From: Polaribacter sejongensis | GTDB taxonomy: Bacteria; Bacteroidota; Bacteroidia; Flavobacteriales; Flavobacteriaceae | DNA: 64,000 nucleotides | Assembly: GCF_038024065.1 (NCBI RefSeq) | Contig: NZ_CP150667.1 | Coordinates: 1,116,001-1,180,000 of the forward strand | Reading direction: 5' to 3' | Shown here: positions 16,314 through 24,271 of the stretch, in pieces | Layout of the letters: each line of letters begins with the position of its first letter | Numbering within the stretch: the first letter of the stretch is position 1 | The notes under the pieces: generated by a model | Told to the model about the DNA's origin: nothing | What the model saw: only the letters and a program-made list of their open reading frames with translations | The model's database searches: none | Position numbers and translations under genes: made by a program

Positions 16314-17329
16314 AAGTTTTTCAATTCTCTTAAAAGAATTTCATGCATTTCCGCTGTGTAATCTAAATGCGTAACAATTCTAATTCTTCCTTCGCCCATT
16401 GGCGTTAAAAGAATGTTTTTTGACTCCATTTTTTTAATAAACTTCTCTGCTCCTATTTTTGCATCAACATAGAAAATTACAATATTAGTTTCTATCGGTT
16501 CTACTTTAGTAACATAAGAAACCGATTCTAAAACAACACCTATTTCTTTTGCTCTTTTATGATCTTCAGCCAATCTTTCTACATGATTGTCTAAAGCATA
16601 AATTCCGGCTGCAGCTAAAAAACCGACTTGTCTCATTGCACCACCCAATAACTTTCTAATGCGCAAAGCTTTTGCTATATGTGCTTTAGAGCCTAATAAA
16701 ATAGAACCAATCGGTGCACCTAATCCTTTAGACAAACAAATAGAAATTGTGTCAAATAATTCGCCATATTGTTTTGGAGTTTCATTTTTTGCAACCATGG
16801 CATTAAATAAACGTGCTCCATCTAAATGAAAAGCTAAATTATTTTCTTTCGATATTTTCTGTAATTTTTCTAATTCAGAAAAATCCCAACAAGCTCCTCC
16901 TCCTTTATTTGTAGTATTTTCTATACAAACCAAACTTGCAAATGGCGTATGAATACCAAATCCTTCTGCAATAGCTTCTTGTAATTGTGCTGCTGTAAAC
17001 ATTCCTCTTTGACCATCAATTAACTTACAAGTTACTCCAGAATTGAAAGCTGCTCCTCCACCTTCGTAATTATAAACATGTGCATATTTATCACAGATTA
17101 ATTTATCTCCAGGTTGGGTATGTAATTTTATAGCTGTTTGGTTTGCCATGGTTCCAGAAGGAAAAAACAAGGCATCTTCCATTCCAAATATTTCAGCTGC
17201 TTTTTCTTGTAAAGCATTCGTTGTTGGATCCATTTTAAAAACATCATCACCAACTCTTGCATTCATCATTGCATCCAACATTCCCTTTGTTGGCTTGGTA
17301 ACAGTATCGGAAATTAAGTCTATTATCAT
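16310..17329 (-). CDS. ltaE: Low-specificity L-threonine aldolase
   Basis: PLP enzyme cleaving L-threonine or allo-threonine to glycine and acetaldehyde in the cytoplasm. The start DLISDTVTKPTKGML, the VGDDVF segment, HLDGARLFNA and the PLP-lysine motif SICLSKGLGAPIGS (Lys about residue 200) are diagnostic; 339 residues is normal. The gene converges on the small barrel protein and the two stops overlap over 4 bases, leaving no room for a terminator between them. Confidence 0.92.
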   Translation of the reverse strand: MIIDLISDTVTKPTKGMLDAMMNARVGDDVFKMDPTTNALQEKAAEIFGMEDALFFPSGTMANQTAIKLHTQPGDKLICDKYAHVYNYEGGGAAFNSGVTCKLIDGQRGMFTAAQLQEAIAEGFGIHTPFASLVCIENTTNKGGGACWDFSELEKLQKISKENNLAFHLDGARLFNAMVAKNETPKQYGELFDTISICLSKGLGAPIGSILLGSKAHIAKALRIRKLLGGAMRQVGFLAAAGIYALDNHVERLAEDHKRAKEIGVVLESVSYVTKVEPIETNIVIFYVDAKIGAEKFIKKMESKNILLTPMGEGRIRIVTHLDYTAEMHEILLRELKNF

Positions 17330-17418
17330 TACTTATTCTAATTTTTGATAAATCTATAAAATAACTATCATCTTTTAAAACAAGAATTCTTAAAAATTCA
17401 TTTATTTTTGTTCAACCT

Positions 17419-18513
17419 ATGATTACACAAGAACAACTTAAAGATATTGCCGAAAGAATTGAAAAGTTAAAATCTTATTTAGAGATTGATAAAAAACTGA
17501 TTGAAATTGCCAATGAAGAAGAGAAAACGGTAGATCCAGATTTTTGGAACAACCCTAAAGAAGCAGAGCTTTTTATGAAAGAGCTTCGCTTAAAGAAAAA
17601 TTGGGTAGAAGACTATCACAAAACCATCACTTTAAGTGAAGATGTAAATGTCTTATACGAGTTTTATAAAGAAGGAGAAGTTGAAGAAGCAGAAGTTGTA
17701 GAACAATTTGAAAAAGCAAGTACATTTTTAGAAGATTTAGAGTTTAAAAATATGTTATCCGACGAAGGAGATGTATTATCTGCTACCATACAAATTAATG
17801 CAGGTGCAGGTGGAACAGAAAGTTGCGATTGGGTAGAAATGTTGTCTAGAATGTACACCATGTGGGCAGAAAAGCAAGGTTATAAATTAAAGACACTTAA
17901 TTACCAAGCAGGTGATGTAGCTGGTATTAAAACCATAACCATAGAAATAGATGGTGATTATGCTTTTGGTTGGCTAAAAGGAGAAAATGGTGTACACAGA
18001 TTGGTACGTATTTCACCTTTCGATTCTAACGGAAAACGTCATACCACTTTTGGTTCTGTCTATGTTTTCCCTGTTGCCGATGATTCTATAGAAATAGAAA
18101 TCAATCCGGCAGATATAGAAATTATAACCGCGCGTTCTAGTGGTGCTGGCGGACAAAATGTAAACAAAGTTGAAACCAAAGTTCAGTTAACGCACAAACC
18201 AACCGGAATTCAGATTTCTTGCTCAAACTCGCGTTCTCAGCACGATAATAGAGCAACAGCATTAAAAATGCTAAAATCTCAATTATATGAAATTGAATTG
18301 CAAAAACAACAAGCCACAAGAGATGAGATTGAATCTGGGAAGCTAAAAACAGAATGGGGAAGCCAAATTAGAAACTATGTAATGCATCCTTATAAGTTGG
18401 TAAAAGATGTAAGAACTGGTCACGAAACAGGTAATGTAGACAATGTAATGAATGGCGATATAAATCCGTTTTTAAAGTCTTATTTAATGTTAAATGGACA
18501 AAAAAGCGATTAG
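17419..18513 (+). CDS. prfB: Peptide chain release factor 2, without programmed frameshift
   Basis: Reads UAA and UGA stop codons and triggers peptide release. The anticodon-like tripeptide SPF (RISPFDS) and the catalytic GGQ ([14 protein letters not shown], about residues 238-251) identify RF2 rather than RF1; length 364 is normal. In most bacteria prfB needs a +1 frameshift at an in-frame TGA near codon 26. Here the matching segment reads [11 protein letters not shown] straight through with no TGA and no slippery CTT-TGA, so the gene is expressed without autoregulatory frameshifting. Upstream is an AT-rich gap after the divergent aldolase. Confidence 0.95.
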   Translation: MITQEQLKDIAERIEKLKSYLEIDKKLIEIANEEEKTVDPDFWNNPKEAELFMKELRLKKNWVEDYHKTITLSEDVNVLYEFYKEGEVEEAEVVEQFEKASTFLEDLEFKNMLSDEGDVLSATIQINAGAGGTESCDWVEMLSRMYTMWAEKQGYKLKTLNYQAGDVAGIKTITIEIDGDYAFGWLKGENGVHRLVRISPFDSNGKRHTTFGSVYVFPVADDSIEIEINPADIEIITARSSGAGGQNVNKVETKVQLTHKPTGIQISCSNSRSQHDNRATALKMLKSQLYEIELQKQQATRDEIESGKLKTEWGSQIRNYVMHPYKLVKDVRTGHETGNVDNVMNGDINPFLKSYLMLNGQKSD

Positions 18514-18568
18514 ATTTTTAATTATTTAAATTACAATTATTAGAAGCTATTTCCTACTAGGAATTTAT

Positions 18569-18693
18569 CTTGAGCTAAGTCGAAAGATTATATCTTTTTT
18601 TAAGAAAAATAAAAAAAGGATGCCATTTCAATCAGGGCTAAACTAATTTGCAAACGAATAGCAAAACTTTGAAACTTTGAAACTTTGAAACTT
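18569..18693. repeat. Intergenic REP-like remnant and AAACTTTG octamer repeat
   Basis: The 187-base gap between prfB and the arsC-like gene holds CTTGAGCTAAGTCGAAAG (18569-18586), similar to dispersed TCGA-type repeats, followed by a small AAAGAT/ATCTTT hairpin with a T run that may end prfB. At 18664-18693 the octamer AAACTTTG is repeated three times plus a partial copy, ending 7 bases before the next ATG. The octamer resembles the -7 box TAnnTTTG. Confidence 0.55.
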
Positions 18694-18700
18694 AAAAATA

Positions 18701-19042
18701 ATGATTAAAATATACCACAACCCACGTTGTTCTAAATCTAGACAAGGGGTAGAAATTTTAGAAAACTCTAAGAAAGAATTCGAAATAGTAAAATATTTAG
18801 AAGAAATTCCAACAGAAAAAGAACTAACAGAAATTATTAAAATGTTAGACATCTCTCCTATTCAGTTAGTTAGAAAAACAGAAAAAATATGGAAAGAAAA
18901 CTACAAAGGAAAAGAGTTATCTGACAAGGAGGTTATCAAAGCAATGATAGAGTATCCAAAGTTAATAGAACGCCCAATTGTTATCAATAATAACAAAGCA
19001 GTTATCGGCAGACCTCCAGAAAATATTAAATCCATAATTTAA
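18701..19042 (+). CDS. arsC: ArsC-family protein (arsenate reductase, glutaredoxin type)
   Basis: A 113-residue thioredoxin-fold protein of the ArsC/Spx superfamily. The N-terminal YHNPRCSKSRQG carries the single catalytic Cys of glutaredoxin-linked arsenate reductases, and the C-terminal IERPIVINNNKAVIGRPPE is the family's conserved end. Despite the name, many flavobacterial members are not linked to arsenic genes, and none lie nearby; a general thiol reductase or YffB-like role is possible. It appears to be a single-gene unit with octamer repeats in front. Confidence 0.85.
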   Translation: MIKIYHNPRCSKSRQGVEILENSKKEFEIVKYLEEIPTEKELTEIIKMLDISPIQLVRKTEKIWKENYKGKELSDKEVIKAMIEYPKLIERPIVINNNKAVIGRPPENIKSII

Positions 19043-19142
19043 CCTTAACTTTTTTGTGTTTTGTTTAACTTTTCTTTAACTACTTCTAATTAAACTTAGA
19101 GAGAACTTTGCTGTCTTAAAATAACAAGATTCAAAGACAATT

Positions 19143-21605
19143 ATGAAGAAAATTACACTCTTATTACTTTGCCTATTAACATCAACCTATTTGCTAGCTC
19201 AAAAACCTAGTAATGAAACTATTTCTATTACAGGTAAAGTTGTAGATGCAAATACCAATCAACCATTAGAATATGCTACTGTAGTTTTAAAAAACACTGA
19301 AACGCAAGTAGTTTCTGGGGGAATTACAGATCAAACAGGTAGTTTCAATATTAAAAACCCAATAGGAACGTACGAAATTAGTGTAGAATTTATTTCTTTT
19401 AAAACTATTAAGTATCCAGTTCAAGAAATTTTATCAAACAAAAATTTAGGAACAATCAAACTTTACGAAGACACAAGTAGTTTAGATGAAGTGGTTTTTA
19501 TAGCAGAAAAATCTACGGTAGATATTCGTTTAGATAAAAAAATATATAACGTTGGTAAAGACATGACTGTAAAAGGTGGTTCTGCTTCTGATGTTTTAGA
19601 CAACGTACCTTCTGTAGATGTAGATCCCGAAGGAATTGTTAGTTTAAGAGGTAGTGAAAACGTACGTATTTTAATAGACGGAAAACCATCTGCTTTAGTT
19701 GGTTTAAGCGGTGCAGATGCTTTAAAACAATTGCCTTCTGATGCTATTGAAAGAGTTGAAGTAATTACATCTCCATCTGCAAGATATGACTCTGAAGGAA
19801 CTGCAGGAATTTTAAACATCATTTTAAGAAAAGGAAAAGCTTCTGGTTTTAACGGTTCTGTAAATGTTACTGCCGGAGATCCTAAAAATTACCAAGCTGG
19901 TGTAAATTTAAATTTACGTACAGAAAAAATAAATGTTTTTTCTAACCTTGGTTATAATAATAGTAGAAGCCCTGGTATTTACGATTCTGATATTACTTAT
20001 TTAACAGGTAATGTTGTAGATAGTATAAGAGTAGAAAATAGAGACAACGAAAGATTAAGAAAAGGCTTTAATGCTAATTTTGGTTTAGAGTATTACTTAA
20101 ACAAAAAAAGTTCTATTACAGGTACTATTTTTGTGAGAGACTCTAATAATGATAATGTTTCTATAAACAACATTAGTTCTTTTGATACTAGCGAAAACAA
20201 CTTATATAATTCTTTACGTATACAAGATGAATCAGAAAAAGATCAAACACTTCAATTCTCTTTAAATTACACAAATAATTTAGATGATAAAGGTCAAAAA
20301 TTAACTGTAGACCTACAACATAGTGCTAGTTCAGAAAATGAATTTGCAATAATTACAGATACAAATCCAGAAACAAATACAACAAACGAACTTTCTATAG
20401 ACAATTTAGTGCAGGCAGATTACGTTTTACCAATCGGTGAAAACTCACAATTTGAAGCAGGTTATCGTGGTAGTTTCCAAGACTTATCGTCAAATTACTT
20501 AGTTGTCGCTCCTAATTTAGACCCAGCATACAACCCTTCTAATAACTTAGAATTCATTCAAAATGTAAATGCTTTTTACACACAATTTGGAAGTAAAATT
20601 AACAAGTTTTCTTATTTATTAGGTTTAAGAGCAGAAATTACAAACATTGATATTCAATTATTGAATAACAATGAAAATTACAATAAAAATTATACAGATT
20701 TGTTTCCAACCGTAAACTTTGGGTATGAATTAAACGATGATCAAAGTTTTACCTTAGGATATAGCAAAAGATTAAGAAGACCAAGCTCTCGCTATTTAAA
20801 TCCATTTGAAAGTAGAGAAAGTGAAGTTATTTTTTCTAAAGGAAACGTAGACTTAGACCCTACATATACAAACTCTTTCGATTTAGGTTACTTAAATACT
20901 TGGGGGAAATTAACTTTAAACTCCTCTATTTATTACCAACATTCAACAAACAATATCTCGAGAGTTAACAGTCAAGATGTTAGATTTGTAAACGGAAAAG
21001 AAACCAATGTAATTATTAGACAACCTATTAATTTAGCTTCAGAAGACAGATCTGGTTTCGAATTTACAGCAAATTATAACGCTAGTAGAAAAGTACGTTT
21101 TTCTGGTAGTTTTAACTACTATCAATTCGAAACAGAAGGAGAATACACTTACAACGTTACAGACCCTAATAATGGCAACCTAACACCAATTACTCAAAAT
21201 TTTGATACAAAAAATGACTCTTGGTTCACGCGTTTCGATGCTAAAATTACACTTCCTTGGGATATTCAATCTCAAACAAGAGTTTTTTATTACGGTCCAA
21301 AAAACGATGCACAAAGCGAGAGAGAAGGTATTTTATCTACAAACATAGCACTTAGTAAAGATATTTTAAAAGACAAAGGTACCTTAGTACTTAATGTTAG
21401 TGATCTTTTTAACTCTAGAAAGTACCAAGTTGTTGGGTACGCTCCAAGTAAAGAAAACCCTACAAATATTACTGACCAAACATTTCAAAGAAGAATGCGC
21501 CAGGTGTCTTTAACTTTTACCTACAGATTTAATCAGAGTAAAAACCAAAAAGATAGAAAACCAGCTGGAAATAGAGAAGATGATGGTGGCGGAGATGAAT
21601 TTTAA
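19143..21605 (+). CDS. TonB-dependent receptor-type outer-membrane protein
   Basis: A large outer-membrane receptor (820 residues). After a signal peptide (to about residue 19) comes a carboxypeptidase-regulatory-like domain (ITGKVVDANTNQPLEYATVVLKN, about 28-110), then a plug domain (DVLDNVPSVDVDPEGIVSLRG; IERVEVITSPSARYDSEGTAGI) and a C-terminal barrel. It is the outer-membrane beta-barrel family common in Bacteroidota, not the SusC type, and no SusD partner is next to it. The C-terminus is unusual: after the last strand (TFTYRFNQ) there is a soluble Lys/Arg- then Gly/Asp-rich tail (NREDDGGGDEF). The ligand is unknown; neighbours give no hint. Confidence 0.85.
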   Translation: MKKITLLLLCLLTSTYLLAQKPSNETISITGKVVDANTNQPLEYATVVLKNTETQVVSGGITDQTGSFNIKNPIGTYEISVEFISFKTIKYPVQEILSNKNLGTIKLYEDTSSLDEVVFIAEKSTVDIRLDKKIYNVGKDMTVKGGSASDVLDNVPSVDVDPEGIVSLRGSENVRILIDGKPSALVGLSGADALKQLPSDAIERVEVITSPSARYDSEGTAGILNIILRKGKASGFNGSVNVTAGDPKNYQAGVNLNLRTEKINVFSNLGYNNSRSPGIYDSDITYLTGNVVDSIRVENRDNERLRKGFNANFGLEYYLNKKSSITGTIFVRDSNNDNVSINNISSFDTSENNLYNSLRIQDESEKDQTLQFSLNYTNNLDDKGQKLTVDLQHSASSENEFAIITDTNPETNTTNELSIDNLVQADYVLPIGENSQFEAGYRGSFQDLSSNYLVVAPNLDPAYNPSNNLEFIQNVNAFYTQFGSKINKFSYLLGLRAEITNIDIQLLNNNENYNKNYTDLFPTVNFGYELNDDQSFTLGYSKRLRRPSSRYLNPFESRESEVIFSKGNVDLDPTYTNSFDLGYLNTWGKLTLNSSIYYQHSTNNISRVNSQDVRFVNGKETNVIIRQPINLASEDRSGFEFTANYNASRKVRFSGSFNYYQFETEGEYTYNVTDPNNGNLTPITQNFDTKNDSWFTRFDAKITLPWDIQSQTRVFYYGPKNDAQSEREGILSTNIALSKDILKDKGTLVLNVSDLFNSRKYQVVGYAPSKENPTNITDQTFQRRMRQVSLTFTYRFNQSKNQKDRKPAGNREDDGGGDEF

Positions 21606-21610
21606 AAGTA

Positions 21611-21842
21611 TTTGGGCGTTTTAACAGGCTTTCCGCACTCGCTTTTTTTCTGAAAAAGAAAAAAGAGCTCAAACAATTGCTTCAATCCCTAACGCGGGCA
21701 TATTTGCTAATTATTTGTTACTACAACAAGTTTTGCAAGTTTGCCCGCGTTAGGGATTCTAGTGAAAAGCCCACAGGTTTTTACCTTTGTAAAAAACGAG
21801 GACTTGTAACGGAAATCCCGCCCCTTGTGGTAACGCCCAAAA
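21611..21842. mobile_element. 232-bp terminal-inverted-repeat element with central long hairpin
   Basis: The left end TTTGGGCGTTTTAACAGG and the right end, read on the other strand, TTTGGGCGTTACCACAAGG, form imperfect terminal inverted repeats. The centre holds a 17-base perfect inverted repeat, AATCCCTAACGCGGGCA at 21684-21700 and its complement at 21742-21758, with a 41-base partly self-complementary loop. GC-rich arms stand out in this AT-rich genome. No credible gene is inside. It looks like a non-autonomous MITE/REP-type element placed between the receptor gene and its terminator. Confidence 0.6.
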
Positions 21843-21843
21843 A

Positions 21844-21878
21844 AAACTCGTTCAAATAAATGAACGAGTTTTTTTTTA
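21844..21878. terminator. Bidirectional intrinsic terminator
   Basis: AAACTCGTTCA pairs with TGAACGAGTTT across a 6-base loop, with a T run on the plus strand and an A run on the other side. It ends the receptor transcript and the convergent small membrane-protein gene. Confidence 0.9.
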
Positions 21879-21897
21879 ATTATATGTTTTAAAAAGA

Positions 21898-22071
21898 CTA
21901 CTTACCTTCGGCAGCTTTTTTAGCTTCTTTCTTTAACTTCATATTTTCCCAGATAGTTCCACCAATCCAGTAAGGAACCACAAATGTTAATAAGAATATT
22001 AACAACCAAAAACCAGCTGTAAAAATAAACATAAATAAAACCAATCCTGAAAATTCTGAAAAATCTAACAT
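21898..22071 (-). CDS. Small (57-residue) membrane protein
   Basis: A short gene on the minus strand, read ATG at 22071 to TAG at 21898. The protein begins MLDFSEFSGLVLFMFIF, has one long or two close hydrophobic helices (residues about 9-35), then PYWIGGTIWENMKLKKEA and a basic tail ending AAEGK. The transmembrane segment followed by a charged tail, a strong terminator after the stop and position opposite the receptor all support a real gene. The function is unknown; I believe similar small proteins recur in Flavobacteriaceae but have not checked. Confidence 0.7.
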   Translation of the reverse strand: MLDFSEFSGLVLFMFIFTAGFWLLIFLLTFVVPYWIGGTIWENMKLKKEAKKAAEGK

Positions 22072-22197
22072 TTGTATATTTTGTAAAATTATTATTGCAA
22101 AAATAATATTTATTTTTAAAAGATAGGCATCAAAAAAACATTTTTTTTAGTTATCTAAAAATGATAAATATCAACTTTATGTAATCATAGTTTTTTG

Positions 22198-22205
22198 TAA
22201 ATTTG
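22198..22205 (+). promoter_or_regulatory. Candidate -7 promoter box of fumC
   Basis: TAAATTTG matches TAnnTTTG 25 bases before the fumC ATG; a TTTA at 22176-22179 sits 18 bases upstream as a weak -33 element. Confidence 0.5.
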
Positions 22206-22230
22206 TGTATCTAAAATTTACATTATAATT

Positions 22231-23628
22231 ATGAAATATAGAATCGAAAAAGACACTATGGGAAACGTAGAAGTTCCTGCAGACAAATATTGGGGTGCAC
22301 AAACAGAACGCTCTAGAAACAACTTTAAAATAGGTGCTTCTGGTTCTATGCCATTAGAAATTGTTTATGGTTTTGCATATCTAAAAAAAGCAGCTGCATA
22401 TACAAATACAGAGTTGGGTGTTTTAACAGAAGAAAAAAGAGATTTAATCGCACAAGTTTGTGATGAAATTTTAGAAGGAAAGTTAGATGACCAGTTTCCT
22501 TTAGTTATTTGGCAAACAGGTTCTGGTACACAATCTAACATGAATGTGAACGAAGTAATTGCTAACAGAGCGCAAGAAATTGCAGGAAAAGTAATTGGTG
22601 AAGGCGAAAAAGTGATTCAGCCAAATGATGATGTAAATAAATCGCAATCATCTAACGATACATTTCCTACAGGTATGCACATTGCTGCTTACAAAAAAAT
22701 TATAGAAACTACTATTCCTGGAATTACACAATTAAGAGATACTTTAAAAGCAAAAACCGAAGCTTTTAAAGATGTTGTAAAAATTGGTAGAACACATTTA
22801 ATGGATGCTACTCCACTTACTTTAGGTCAAGAGTTTTCTGGTTACGTTGCACAATTAAACTTCGGTTTAAAAGCGCTAAATAATACATTAGAGCATTTAT
22901 CTCAATTAGCTTTAGGTGGTACAGCAGTAGGTACAGGATTAAATACACCTGCAGGTTATGATGTTTTAGTTGCAAAATATATTGCACAATTTACAGGAAT
23001 GCCATTTATTACAGCAGAAAACAAATATGAAGCTTTAGCAGCACATGATGCTTTAGTAGAAACGCATGGAGCGTTAAAGCAAATTGCTGTTTCTTTAAAT
23101 AAAATTGCAAACGATATTAGAATGATGGCTTCAGGACCAAGATCTGGAATTGGAGAAATTATTATTCCTGCAAACGAACCAGGCTCTTCTATTATGCCTG
23201 GTAAAGTAAACCCAACACAGTGTGAAGCTATGACAATGGTTGCTGCTCAAGTTATGGGTAATGACGTTGCCGTAACAATTGGTGGTGCTCAAGGACATTA
23301 TGAATTAAATGTTTTTAAACCTGTAATGGCTGCTAATGTTTTACAATCGGCTCAATTAATTGGCGATGTTTGTAAATCTTTTGATGAACATTGTGCTGCT
23401 GGTATAGAACCAAATCATGCTAGAATTACAGAATTGGTAAATAATTCTTTAATGTTAGTTACTGCTTTAAATACTAAAATCGGGTATTATAAATCTGCAG
23501 AAATTGCAAATACAGCACACGCTAACGGAACAACTTTAAAAGAAGAAGCTGTTCGTTTAGGCTATGTAACTCCAGAACAATATGACGAATGGGTAAAACC
23601 AGAAGAAATGACTGGCGGTTTAAAATAA
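22231..23628 (+). CDS. fumC: Fumarate hydratase, class II
   Basis: Interconverts fumarate and malate in the TCA cycle; iron-independent homotetramer in the cytoplasm. The superfamily signature [26 protein letters not shown], and [20 protein letters not shown] are all present and 465 residues is the standard length. It is a single-gene unit between its own -7 box and a strong terminator. It links the argH product fumarate to malate, the substrate of the Mqo encoded earlier in the window. Confidence 0.97.
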   Translation: MKYRIEKDTMGNVEVPADKYWGAQTERSRNNFKIGASGSMPLEIVYGFAYLKKAAAYTNTELGVLTEEKRDLIAQVCDEILEGKLDDQFPLVIWQTGSGTQSNMNVNEVIANRAQEIAGKVIGEGEKVIQPNDDVNKSQSSNDTFPTGMHIAAYKKIIETTIPGITQLRDTLKAKTEAFKDVVKIGRTHLMDATPLTLGQEFSGYVAQLNFGLKALNNTLEHLSQLALGGTAVGTGLNTPAGYDVLVAKYIAQFTGMPFITAENKYEALAAHDALVETHGALKQIAVSLNKIANDIRMMASGPRSGIGEIIIPANEPGSSIMPGKVNPTQCEAMTMVAAQVMGNDVAVTIGGAQGHYELNVFKPVMAANVLQSAQLIGDVCKSFDEHCAAGIEPNHARITELVNNSLMLVTALNTKIGYYKSAEIANTAHANGTTLKEEAVRLGYVTPEQYDEWVKPEEMTGGLK

Positions 23629-23650
23629 AAATATTAATTTTACATTCTCT

Positions 23651-23679
23651 AAAAGCTGCATACTTATGCAGCTTTTTTT
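23651..23679 (+). terminator. Intrinsic terminator of fumC
   Basis: AAAAGCTGCAT pairs with ATGCAGCTTTT over a short loop and is followed by a T run. Confidence 0.85.
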
Positions 23680-23710
23680 GGCTAAACAAAGTAAATCATA
23701 ATAAAAGAAA

Positions 23711-24190
23711 ATGAAGATGAACAAACACGAAGAATTTATGAGCGAAGCTGTAAAAGCGGCTTTAAAAGGAATGAACAATAACGAAGGAGGTCCTTTTGGA
23801 TGTATTGTTGTAAAAGACGGAAAAGTAATTGGTCGTGGAAACAACAAAGTAACTTCTACAAACGACCCAACGGCACACGCAGAAGTAACTGCAATAAGAG
23901 ATGCTTGTAAAAACATCGGTTCTTTTCAGTTAGACGGTTGTATTATATATACTTCTTGCGAGCCATGTCCTATGTGTTTAGGTGCGATTTACTGGGCAAG
24001 ACCAGACAAAGTTTTTTATGGAAGTAATCAGCAAGATGCTGCAAATATTGGTTTTGACGATGAATTTATCTACAAAGAAATTCCTTTACCTTACGAGAAA
24101 AGAAGTATTCCTTTTGAGCAAATAGGAAGAGAAATTGCATTAGAGCCTTTTAATAAATGGGCAGAAAAACAAGATAAAACAGCTTATTAA
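23711..24190 (+). CDS. guaD: Guanine deaminase, cytidine-deaminase fold
   Basis: Predicted to deaminate guanine to xanthine. The zinc motifs HAEVTAIRDAC and TSCEPCPMCLGAIYWARP place it in the CDA superfamily, and the long match to Bacillus GuaD (SNDPTAHAEVTAIR, GFDDEFIYKE, and a C-terminal end in an aromatic residue) separates it from the tRNA adenosine deaminase TadA. 159 residues is usual. The ATG at 23711 is used; a second ATG two codons later is also possible. It is alone between two terminators. Confidence 0.85.
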   Translation: MKMNKHEEFMSEAVKAALKGMNNNEGGPFGCIVVKDGKVIGRGNNKVTSTNDPTAHAEVTAIRDACKNIGSFQLDGCIIYTSCEPCPMCLGAIYWARPDKVFYGSNQQDAANIGFDDEFIYKEIPLPYEKRSIPFEQIGREIALEPFNKWAEKQDKTAY

Positions 24191-24198
24191 ATTCCTCT

Positions 24199-24265
24199 AA
24201 AAAACTGAAATTTCTTCTCAGTTTTTTTATATAACTAAAAAAGCATCGAATTAGCGATGCTTTTT
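24199..24265. terminator. Two adjacent terminators between guaD and wzc
   Basis: The first hairpin (AAAACTGA / TCAGTTTT, ending about 24228) has a T run serving guaD. The second (AAAAAGCATCG / CGATGCTTTTT, 24238-24265) has A and T runs on both sides and can end the convergent wzc transcript. Confidence 0.85.
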
Positions 24266-24271
24266 GAATTT

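Noticed and set aside
19463..19822. Minus-strand frame of 119 codons in the receptor gene
   Set aside because: It is the complement of a strongly supported TonB-type plug domain and has no family features.
21677..21859. Sixty-codon reading frame inside the inverted-repeat element
   Set aside because: The sequence is determined by the hairpin arms and shows no protein-like pattern.
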